This document shows, in pieces, positions 1 to 6,595 of a stretch of 36,833 bases of DNA. The stretch spans positions 1-36,833 of the forward strand of contig JAZRQA010000013.1 in the NCBI GenBank assembly GCA_045649505.1. The letters run 5' to 3'. The DNA is from SIG587 sp045649505. Its GTDB lineage: Bacteria; Bacillota; Clostridia; Oscillospirales; Acutalibacteraceae. The notes beneath the pieces were generated by a model that was not told where the DNA came from, made no database searches, and was given only the letters and a program-made list of their open reading frames with translations. Positions within the stretch are counted from its first letter, which is position 1, and each line of letters starts with the position of its first letter. A program made the position numbers and the translations under genes.

Positions 1-232
1 GACTTGGTGAGCCGTTACCTCACCAACTATCTAATCAGACGCGAGCCCATCTTTGTACAATAAATCTTTGATATATCAACCATGCGATTAATAAAGTCGG
101 AGGCCAAGCGGTCTTAGGAAGACAAGCTTTATAGTCAACTCCTTGGCTCACAGAACGACATGGCTACGATCCGACTTGACTTGGTGAGCCGTTACCTCAC
201 CAACTATCTAATCAGACGCGAGCCCATCTTTG
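1..232. repeat. Direct repeat inside 16S: 1-55 equals 178-232
   Basis: Bases 1-55 and 178-232 are identical, then diverge at 56 versus 233. Similarity resumes in patches to about base 93 (shared CATGCGA near 81 and 259), so the copies look like two versions of the 16S V2 helix region 177 bases apart. The exact match begins at base 1 of the window and is exactly 55 long. That is what a de Bruijn assembler with final k of 55 leaves at a contig end, so an assembly cause is plausible. A true tandem duplication in the rRNA gene is the alternative. Confidence 0.85.
94..177 (-). other. Self-folding insert in 16S (intervening-sequence-like)
   Basis: Three complementary pairs are visible in plus-strand coordinates. 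AAGTCGG (94-100) pairs with CCGACTT (171-177), GCCAAG (103-108) with CTTGGC (142-147), and GTCTT (111-115) with AAGAC (119-123, three-base loop). The outer stem closes exactly at the edge of the second V2 copy at 178. Intervening sequences in bacterial rRNA genes are known to form a terminal stem that RNase III cuts. That this segment is one is inference, weakened by its position at a possible assembly edge. Confidence 0.45.
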
Positions 233-401
233 CACAACGGATCTTTGGTATACAAGCCATGCGACTCGTATACGTTATTCGGTATTAGCAACTGTTTCCG
301 GTTGTTATCCCGATTGCAAAGGCAGGTTGCTCACGCGTTACTCACCCGTCCGCCACTAAGCTTTAAACTTCGTTGACCGAAGTCGCTGAAAAATAAAGCT
401 C

Positions 402-439
<38 letters not shown>

Positions 440-664
440 GTCCTGAGCCAGGATCAAACTCTCTAAATTTTGTATCTAAACACTCTCTCGAGCGTTCAAA
501 TCTTTTTAGATAAACTTTTTAGCTCATTTTCTTTTAATGCTGACGCATTTTTTGTCCTTGATTTCTTCTCTAGATTTCTCTTTAAAAGAATCGTCGGGTC
601 CTTTTGGTCGTTGTTTAATTTTCAAGGTTCGATACGCTACCCCTTTTTTCGGGGGAGCCTGATA

Positions 665-694
665 ATAATACCACAGGTGATATTATTTGTCAAC
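665..694 (-). promoter_or_regulatory. rRNA operon promoter
   Basis: On the minus strand TTGACA (689-694) and TATTAT (665-670) are separated by 18 bases, a good sigma-A promoter about 190 bases ahead of mature 16S. It is the only strong promoter in the 306-base gap between sigF and 16S. The transcribed leader (about 472-658) contains CCTTGAAAATTAAACAACGA, which resembles the rrn leaders of other Bacillota. No convincing boxA was found. Confidence 0.75.
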
Positions 695-777
695 ACTTTT
701 TTTCAAATTTTTTTATTTTTTTGCGTTTTTGTTTTTTTGTCCCCTTTTCCTTCGCAAAAAGGCATAGTTTATATGAA

Positions 778-1431
778 TTATTCCATATATATACGCAAAG
801 CATCCAGAATTTTCTTTTCACGCCGTGATACCTGAACCTGTGTCATATTAAGGAGTTTAGCGGTTTGACTTTGGGTAAGACTGCGAAAATAGCGGAGTTT
901 TATAATATCCGAATCCTTTTTACACAGTTTTGACAGGGCGACATCTAAATCAAGTTTATCCGAAAGCTGCTCCTCAACTCCCGGAGTAGGAAGATCAATC
1001 TGACTGTTTCCGTCCTCGTTTTCAACCGTTAAGGAAATTACGGGTTGGGCGGCGCAAAGTGCTTCAGCAATCTCCTCACTCGATACTTCAAGACGGGTAG
1101 CCAGCTCGGCAACGGTTACCTGAGCACCTGTTTCTTTCTCCATTTGTTCCCTCGTATGAACCGCCTTTAAGGATAACTCTTTTAGTGAGCGCGAAATCTT
1201 AACTGTGCCGCCGTCACGAAATAGGCGCTTTATTTCACCGAGGATAACGGGCACGGCATATGTTGAGAAGCATAGCCCTCTGCCTTCATCAAAACCGTTT
1301 GCAGCTTTGATAAGTCCCATACAGCCCGCCTGATATAAATCGTCATATTCGATACCGCGTTTTGTAAAGCGTTTACAACACGAATGAACAAGCCCCAGGT
1401 TTTCACAAATAAATTTCTCCTTATCAGGCAT
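778..1431 (-). CDS. sigF: Sporulation RNA polymerase sigma factor SigF
   Basis: 217 residues, a usual length for the SigF/SigG group. It directs early forespore transcription once released by the anti-sigma factor SpoIIAB. Region 2 is clear at about residues 28-72 (YDDLYQAGCMGLIKAANGFD, then the FSTYAVPVILGEIKR core-binding and -10-reading part). Region 3 follows, and a region 4 helix-turn-helix occupies the C-terminus (LTQSQTAKLLNMTQVQVSR). It starts with ATG at 1431 and overlaps the 3' end of spoIIAB by 8 bases, so translation is probably coupled. Its position after spoIIAA and spoIIAB favours SigF over SigG. It lies immediately upstream of, and in the same direction as, the rRNA promoter. 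Confidence 0.95.
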   Translation of the reverse strand: MPDKEKFICENLGLVHSCCKRFTKRGIEYDDLYQAGCMGLIKAANGFDEGRGLCFSTYAVPVILGEIKRLFRDGGTVKISRSLKELSLKAVHTREQMEKETGAQVTVAELATRLEVSSEEIAEALCAAQPVISLTVENEDGNSQIDLPTPGVEEQLSDKLDLDVALSKLCKKDSDIIKLRYFRSLTQSQTAKLLNMTQVQVSRREKKILDALRIYME

Positions 1432-1867
1432 CAGCCTTTACCCGCAGACTTATTTTCTTTTTCAAGGTGACCGTTGTACCCTTGCCCGGTGTAGAGGTTA
1501 CTCGCATACCGTCCATAAAGCTTTGCATAACCGCGAAGCCCAATCCTGCTCTTTCACCGCCGGCAGTGGTGAACAACGGTTCCATTGCCTGCTTCACATC
1601 GTCTATACCGCAGCCCTTATCACGAATTTTGATACATACGGTATTATCTGCAAAAAGCTGTGCAGTTATGTATATTTTTCCTATTGTTTCACGGTATGCG
1701 TGAACTATGCAGTTTGTTACCGCCTCTGACACGGCAGTTTTTATATCACTTATTTCCTCTATTGTGGGGTCAAGCTGCGTTACGAAGGCAGCAACCGCCG
1801 AGCGTGCAAAGGATTCGTTTGCGGATTTTGAAGGTACTACAAGACTAAAACTATTATTTGCTTTCAC
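1424..1867 (-). CDS. spoIIAB: Anti-sigma F factor / serine kinase SpoIIAB
   Basis: 147 residues with a GHKL ATPase fold: N-box around ETAVSEAVTNCIVHAY (about 45-60), G1 box IRDKGCGID (about 80-90) and G2 box GLGFAVMQSF (about 108-118). In the known system it holds SigF inactive in the predivisional cell and mother cell and phosphorylates SpoIIAA. The start is GTG at 1867, preceded by AGGAAG eight bases upstream. It overlaps spoIIAA by 14 bases and sigF by 8, giving the classical three-gene operon order. No catalytic residue looks lost. Confidence 0.95.
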   Translation of the reverse strand: MKANNSFSLVVPSKSANESFARSAVAAFVTQLDPTIEEISDIKTAVSEAVTNCIVHAYRETIGKIYITAQLFADNTVCIKIRDKGCGIDDVKQAMEPLFTTAGGERAGLGFAVMQSFMDGMRVTSTPGKGTTVTLKKKISLRVKADA

Positions 1868-2186
1868 TATTTTGACTTCCTTTCTCTAACCTTGCAAGGC
1901 GTTCAAGCCCCGCAAGGCGCATTACTTTATAAAGCTGTTCGCTTGCACCGCTTATGTGAAGTGCGGCACCGCATTTTTTTGCCAGAGCATATCTGCCCAT
2001 TACAAGGCCTATGCCCGAACTGTCCATAAACGATATATCAGAAAAATCAAGAATAACAAGGGTAGGAAGGTTGCGGTTTACCGCTGCATCAATAGTTTCC
2101 CTCATTTCTCTTGCATTGTGGTGGTCGAGCTCGCCCTGTAAATAGGCGGTGACTACCTCACCTGTTACATCTATTCTTACCGACAT
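1854..2186 (-). CDS. spoIIAA: Anti-anti-sigma factor SpoIIAA
   Basis: 110 residues forming one STAS domain. The phosphorylatable serine lies in SFMDSSGIG (about 53-61), the signature of the SpoIIAA/RsbV group. Dephosphorylated SpoIIAA binds SpoIIAB and frees SigF. The ATG at 2186 has a near-perfect AGGAGGTG ribosome site. It is first gene of the spoIIA operon. A promoter must lie in 2187-2284, but that stretch is dominated by the folC terminator and no convincing SigH or SigA box was found there. Confidence 0.95.
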   Translation of the reverse strand: MSVRIDVTGEVVTAYLQGELDHHNAREMRETIDAAVNRNLPTLVILDFSDISFMDSSGIGLVMGRYALAKKCGAALHISGASEQLYKVMRLAGLERLARLEKGSQNSESK

Positions 2187-2210
2187 TTTTTACACCTCCT
2201 GTTTTAAGAA

Positions 2211-2254
2211 TAAAAAAAAGGACAAACCTCATATTATATAATAGAGGTTTGTCC
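2211..2254 (-). terminator. Terminator downstream of folC
   Basis: An 11-base perfect stem, GGACAAACCTC (2220-2230) with GAGGTTTGTCC (2244-2254), has an AT-only loop and is followed on the minus strand by a run of eight T. It lies between folC and spoIIAA. The flanking plus-strand A run at 2257-2264 adds more pairing. Confidence 0.85.
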
Positions 2255-2284
2255 CTAAAAAAAAGGTCTTATTGTGTTGTCGAT

Positions 2285-3517
2285 TTATAAATCATTAAGC
2301 AGCTTTTCGCGAATTGCGCTAGCAAGATACAGTGAGCCAAAAACAAACAATGCTTGGCCTGATGACAACTGCTTTGCTTTTTTAACGGCATCATCGTAAT
2401 CTTGAATTGCAACACAGTTGGGGCAGTATTTTTTCGCAAGTGCGCAAAGTTCCTGCGCACTGATGGAACGAGAATTTTCCTTCACGGTGACAGTTATAAC
2501 ATTTTTGCAATGCGGCAAGGCAATGCTCAGCGTTTCGTCACATGATTTATCCGCCATCATTCCGATTATTGCAGTTATTTTTCCGCTGTAATTTTTCATA
2601 AAGCCTTCCAGCGCACGGGCACCGTCAGGATTATGGGCGCCGTCAAGCACAATCAGCGGTTCTTTTGATAATACCTCAAGTCGGGCGGCAAATCGGGTAT
2701 TTGCGATACCCTGCTTTAGCGCTTCGCGGCTGACAAAAATACCTGCTGATGACACCGTTTCAATAACATTCAAGGCATTATTGACCTGATGAACTCCAAT
2801 GAGTGCGGTATTATAAGTTTGGCCTTTATATATAAATGTATTACCCGATACACTACTTTCAAGGATTTTTAATTCGCTGATTTTTGGCACGGTAAGATTT
2901 TTTGCAAGGTTTTGTATCACCTTCATTGCGGCAGGCTCTTGTGTATAATCAGTAACCACAGGGGCTTTTCCTTTTATTATTCCACATTTTTCCTGCGTTA
3001 TTTTTTCTATTGTATTTCCCAGTACCTGCATATGGTCAAGGGCGATATGCGTGATAACCGAGCAAAGAGGCTTTGCTATAATATTTGTAGCATCAAGTCT
3101 GCCGCCAAGTCCAGTTTCAAGAATAACTATATCACAATTTTGCTGAGCAAAATAAACAAATGCAGCGGCTGTAATGAACTCGAACTCGGTAAGTGTAACG
3201 CCCGTATTTTTTACCTGTTCGCAAATATAAGCCAGGTCATTTTCGCTTATTGGGGTACCGTTTATCTGTATGCGTTCACAAAAGCTTACGACATAGGGCG
3301 AAATATAAAGTCCCACCTTATAACCGGCGGCAATATATACATTGCTCAGCATTGTGGCTGTGGAGCCCTTGCCGTTTGTTCCTGCTATATGAATACATTT
3401 AAGTTTATTATGAACATTGTTAAATTTTTCCATAACCTCGTTCATTCGCTCAAGACCCGGTTTTGAGCCAAAAACGAGAAGTGAATGGATATAGTTTATA
3501 GCTTCATTATAATTCAA
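2285..3517 (-). CDS. folC: Bifunctional folylpolyglutamate synthase / dihydrofolate synthase
   Basis: 410 residues, the normal size for FolC. It adds glutamate to dihydropteroate and folates in the cytoplasm. The P-loop GTNGKGST is at about 46-53, the Mur-ligase-type central region contains ILETGLGGRLDATN and ITHIALDHMQVLG, and the C-terminal domain contains VLDGAHNPDGARALE. The start is TTG at 3517, with AAGGAAG eight bases upstream and no in-frame ATG nearby. It is transcribed alone and ended by the hairpin at 2211-2254. folC is normally near valS in clostridia, as here, but a small plus-strand gene intervenes. Confidence 0.95.
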   Translation of the reverse strand: MNYNEAINYIHSLLVFGSKPGLERMNEVMEKFNNVHNKLKCIHIAGTNGKGSTATMLSNVYIAAGYKVGLYISPYVVSFCERIQINGTPISENDLAYICEQVKNTGVTLTEFEFITAAAFVYFAQQNCDIVILETGLGGRLDATNIIAKPLCSVITHIALDHMQVLGNTIEKITQEKCGIIKGKAPVVTDYTQEPAAMKVIQNLAKNLTVPKISELKILESSVSGNTFIYKGQTYNTALIGVHQVNNALNVIETVSSAGIFVSREALKQGIANTRFAARLEVLSKEPLIVLDGAHNPDGARALEGFMKNYSGKITAIIGMMADKSCDETLSIALPHCKNVITVTVKENSRSISAQELCALAKKYCPNCVAIQDYDDAVKKAKQLSSGQALFVFGSLYLASAIREKLLNDL

Positions 3518-3579
3518 TGCAAAAACTTCCTTACATTATATTAACTGTTAGTGAAACAATACTATCGAGGTGAAACGAG

Positions 3580-3708
3580 ATGAAGGACGAAAAACGGGAA
3601 TTGGATATTTGTCCCGAAATACAGCTTGATAAGGAGCACGAAACCGTTACACCAGATAATGACCGTGTTGAATCGGAACAAAATCATCAAATACTCAACA
3701 AGCTGTAA
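3580..3708 (+). CDS. Hypothetical 42-residue acidic protein
   Basis: An ATG at 3580 follows GAGGTG by 7 bases and opens 42 codons ending in TAA at 3706-3708. The protein begins MKDEKRELDICPEIQLDKEH and ends HQILNKL. It is rich in D, E, K and N, has one Cys and no membrane segment. It lies antisense to its neighbours in the folC-valS gap and is followed 8 bases later by a strong plus-strand terminator, which argues that the strand is transcribed. I recognise no family, and no clear promoter was found. Confidence 0.55.
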   Translation: MKDEKRELDICPEIQLDKEHETVTPDNDRVESEQNHQILNKL

Positions 3709-3716
3709 ATATTTGA

Positions 3717-3747
3717 GGGCGGTCTTATAAAAGACCGCCCGTTTTTT
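3717..3747 (+). terminator. Strong plus-strand terminator
   Basis: GGGCGGTCTT (3717-3726), loop ATAA, AAGACCGCCC (3731-3740), then G and six T. The T run overlaps the valS stop codon. The minus strand has no T run after the stem, so it mainly serves the small gene at 3580-3708. Confidence 0.88.
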
Positions 3748-6382
3748 ACATTTGTGCTTTTATTTTTGCAATGCTTTCCTCAAGGAGGGCAACCTTGGCA
3801 AGCACCTTTTCAAGCTGCTCGCGCTGTTCAGCAACAACCTTTTCGGGTGCCTTTGCAACAAAGCCGGGATTATTAAGCTTCTTCTCAAAGAATTCTTTAT
3901 CCTTTAATGTCTTTTCCATATCACGCTCAAGACGTTTAAGCTCGGCATCAAAGTCAACAAGCTCATTCATTGGGATGAATATTGTAGCACTGTCGGTAAC
4001 AACCTGAACTGCATCGGGCAAATCAAACTTATCGGCACTGCCTGCAACCGCGACCTCGGAAGCGGAGGCAAGCTTACAAAGATAAGGTACGCTTACATTA
4101 AAGGTATCCTCAAAATCAGTAACAATACATACTTTTGCCTTTCGGGAGGGAGGAACATTCATTTCGGCTCTGCGATTGCGAATGGCGCGGATAGCCTGCA
4201 TAATGCGTTCAAACTCAACCTCATCCTCGGTGAAATTAAGTTCCTCTTTATAGCATGGCCAGGAAGCAACCATAATAGATTCACCGTTATGGGGCAAGGA
4301 CTGCCAGATTTCCTCAGTTATAAAGGGCATAAAGGGATGAAGCAGTTTTAAAACGCCGCTAAATACATAAACTAAAACTGCGCGGGCGCCGTCGGCTTGC
4401 TGTCCTTCCATACAAAGACGGGATTTTGCAACTTCAATATACCAATCACAGAATACATCCCAAATAAAGTCATAAAGCTTTTGTACTGCAAGACCAAGCT
4501 CATACTTTTCAAGATTATCGGTAACATCCTTTACAAGGGTATTGTACTTGGAAAGAATCCATTTATCCTCAAGGGCAAGTACTTCGGGCAGGGGCATTTC
4601 CTCACTGCTTTCAAGATTCATAAGCAGAAAGCGTGCCGCATTCCATATTTTGTTGGCAAAATTACGGCTTGCCTCAACACGGTCGGGCGAATAGCGCATA
4701 TCGTTACCAGGGCTGTTACCCGTTGCAAGGGTAAAGCGCAGAGCATCGGCACCGTATTTCTCAATTTCAACAAGCGGATCGATACCGTTGCCAAGTGACT
4801 TCGACATTTTTCTACCCTGAGCATCACGCACAATACCGTGGAACAAAACGGTTTTGAAGGGAGCAACGCCTGTGTACTCAAGTCCAGAGAATATCATACG
4901 GGCAACCCAGAAGAATATAATATCGTAGCCCGTAACGAGGGTATCGGTAGGATAGAAATATTTAAGATCCTTATTATCCTCAGGCCAACCGAGGGTTGAG
5001 AAGGGCCATAAAGCCGAAGAGAACCAAGTATCAAGCGTATCTTCATCCTGCTTTAAATGGGTACTGCCGCACTTGGGGCAAAGGACTGCATCCTCACGGG
5101 AAACGATAACCTCGCCGCACTCCTCACAGTACCATGCAGGGATACGATGACCCCACCAAAGCTGACGGGAGATACACCAATCCTTGATGTTTTCCATCCA
5201 GTTATAATATGTTTTCTCAAAGCGAGCGGGAATGAGGGTGATGTCACCGTTTTTAACGGCATCAACCGCAGGCTTTGCGAGGGGTTCCATTTTAACGAAC
5301 CATTGTTTGGAAATATAGGGTTCAACGGTATTGTCGCAACGGTAGCAGGAGCCTACATTATGGACCATCGGCTCGATTTTTACAAGATAACCGCCAGCCT
5401 GCAAATCGTCAACGATTGCTTTTCTTGCCTCGTAACGCTCCAAACCGCAGTATTTACCGCCGTTTTCGTTTATATGCGCGTCCTCTGTCATAACATTTAT
5501 AACAGGCAGGTTATGGCGCAGACCAACCTCGAAGTCGTTGGGGTCATGGGCGGGGGTAATTTTAACAACACCTGTACCGAAATCCATTTCGACATAGGAA
5601 TCGGCAACAACGGGTATTTCTCTACCAACAAGGGGCAATATAACCGTTTTGCCAACAAGGTGCTTATAACGTTCATCCTCGGGATTAACTGCAACAGCGG
5701 TATCACCGAGCAAAGTTTCGGGACGGGTCGTTGCAAGCTCAACAAACTCATCGCTTCCCTTTACCGGATAGCGAAGGTGCCAGAAGCTGCCCTGCTTTTC
5801 GCTATAGCTTACCTCGGCATCGGAAATGGAGGTTTTACAATGGGGACACCAGTTGATTATGCGCTCACCTCTATAGATAAGGCCCTTTTCATAAAGGCGC
5901 ACAAAAACCTCGCGAACCGCCTTGGAACAGCCCTCGTCAAGAGTGAAACGCTCACGCTCCCAGTCACACGAGGAGCCTAGTTTTTTAAGCTGTTCGATAA
6001 TTCTGCCGCCGTATTTTTCCTTCCACGCCCAGGCGCGTTCAAGAAATTTTTCACGGCCTAAATCCTCTTTAGAAAGCCCTTCGGCGCGCATAGCCTCAAC
6101 TATTTTTGCCTCGGTTGCAATAGATGCGTGGTCGGTACCCGGCATCCATAAAGCTGCTTTCCCTTGCATACGCTTAAAGCGAATAAGGATATCCTGCAGG
6201 GTTTCGTCCAATGCGTGACCCATATGCAGCTGACCTGTAATGTTCGGTGGCGGTATCACAATGGTGAAGGGCTCCTTTTCATCATCCGCTACAGCGTGGA
6301 AAAATCCGCCGTCCAACCAGAATTTATAGGTTCTGTCCTCGACCTCATTAGGGTCGTAGGTTTTTGCAAGTTCCTTTGCCAA
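3746..6382 (-). CDS. valS: Valyl-tRNA synthetase
   Basis: 878 residues, the usual size. It charges tRNA-Val in the cytoplasm. The class I signature is PPPNITGQLHMGHALDETLQ near residues 43-63. The editing domain follows (TTRPETLLGDTAVAVNPED), then the KMSKS loop GRKMSKSLGNGIDP, the anticodon-binding domain and a C-terminal coiled-coil arm rich in E, K and L (about 810-878). The start is TTG at 6382, with AGGAGG eight bases upstream. No T-box leader is visible: the promoter at 6420-6448 leaves a leader of only about 30 bases, too short for one. Confidence 0.97.
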   Translation of the reverse strand: MAKELAKTYDPNEVEDRTYKFWLDGGFFHAVADDEKEPFTIVIPPPNITGQLHMGHALDETLQDILIRFKRMQGKAALWMPGTDHASIATEAKIVEAMRAEGLSKEDLGREKFLERAWAWKEKYGGRIIEQLKKLGSSCDWERERFTLDEGCSKAVREVFVRLYEKGLIYRGERIINWCPHCKTSISDAEVSYSEKQGSFWHLRYPVKGSDEFVELATTRPETLLGDTAVAVNPEDERYKHLVGKTVILPLVGREIPVVADSYVEMDFGTGVVKITPAHDPNDFEVGLRHNLPVINVMTEDAHINENGGKYCGLERYEARKAIVDDLQAGGYLVKIEPMVHNVGSCYRCDNTVEPYISKQWFVKMEPLAKPAVDAVKNGDITLIPARFEKTYYNWMENIKDWCISRQLWWGHRIPAWYCEECGEVIVSREDAVLCPKCGSTHLKQDEDTLDTWFSSALWPFSTLGWPEDNKDLKYFYPTDTLVTGYDIIFFWVARMIFSGLEYTGVAPFKTVLFHGIVRDAQGRKMSKSLGNGIDPLVEIEKYGADALRFTLATGNSPGNDMRYSPDRVEASRNFANKIWNAARFLLMNLESSEEMPLPEVLALEDKWILSKYNTLVKDVTDNLEKYELGLAVQKLYDFIWDVFCDWYIEVAKSRLCMEGQQADGARAVLVYVFSGVLKLLHPFMPFITEEIWQSLPHNGESIMVASWPCYKEELNFTEDEVEFERIMQAIRAIRNRRAEMNVPPSRKAKVCIVTDFEDTFNVSVPYLCKLASASEVAVAGSADKFDLPDAVQVVTDSATIFIPMNELVDFDAELKRLERDMEKTLKDKEFFEKKLNNPGFVAKAPEKVVAEQREQLEKVLAKVALLEESIAKIKAQM

Positions 6383-6419
6383 CTGATATTCCTCCTAAGA
6401 GTTTAGTACATTAAGATAT

Positions 6420-6448
6420 ATAATAATCCTTTAAGTTTAATTTGTCAA
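6420..6448 (-). promoter_or_regulatory. valS promoter
   Basis: On the minus strand TTGACA (6443-6448) is followed after 17 bases by TATTAT (6420-6425). The predicted start is about 30 bases before the valS TTG codon. Confidence 0.8.
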
Positions 6449-6493
6449 ATACTTCCTGTTATATATTCCTATTGTTTTGCAAATAGTAATATT

Positions 6494-6592
6494 GTCATCG
6501 GCGAGGAAATAAAGAAATAAGATGCGTTTGCTGCCGATTGACTGGGTCGCCCGAAGAGTTTTCAATGTTTCTTCGGGCGGCTTTTGTTTTTT
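6494..6592 (+). ncRNA. Candidate structured small RNA with terminator
   Basis: The plus strand shows a stem GTCATCGGC (6494-6502) with GCCGAT-T-GAC (6533-6542, one bulged T) enclosing a purine-rich loop. A terminator hairpin follows: GTCGCCCGAAG (6546-6556) with CTTCGGGCGGC (6571-6581), then TTTTGTTTTTT. The minus strand lacks a T run, so neither flanking gene explains the terminator. A 25-codon reading frame from ATG at 6521 runs through both structures and is probably not translated. No consensus promoter was found upstream. It matches no RNA family I can name. Confidence 0.5.
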
Positions 6593-6595
6593 GTT

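Noticed and set aside
470..835. 121-codon plus-strand frame rich in Phe and Leu over the rRNA leader
   Set aside because: It lies antisense to 16S leader and sigF 3' end, has no ribosome site and its composition reflects T-rich DNA.
5057..5980. 307-codon plus-strand frame inside valS
   Set aside because: It is the shadow of valS on the opposite strand; no family resemblance and no ribosome site.
6383..6442. T-box leader for valS
   Set aside because: The promoter leaves only about 30 leader bases, and neither the AGGGTGG-type T-box nor a specifier loop is visible.
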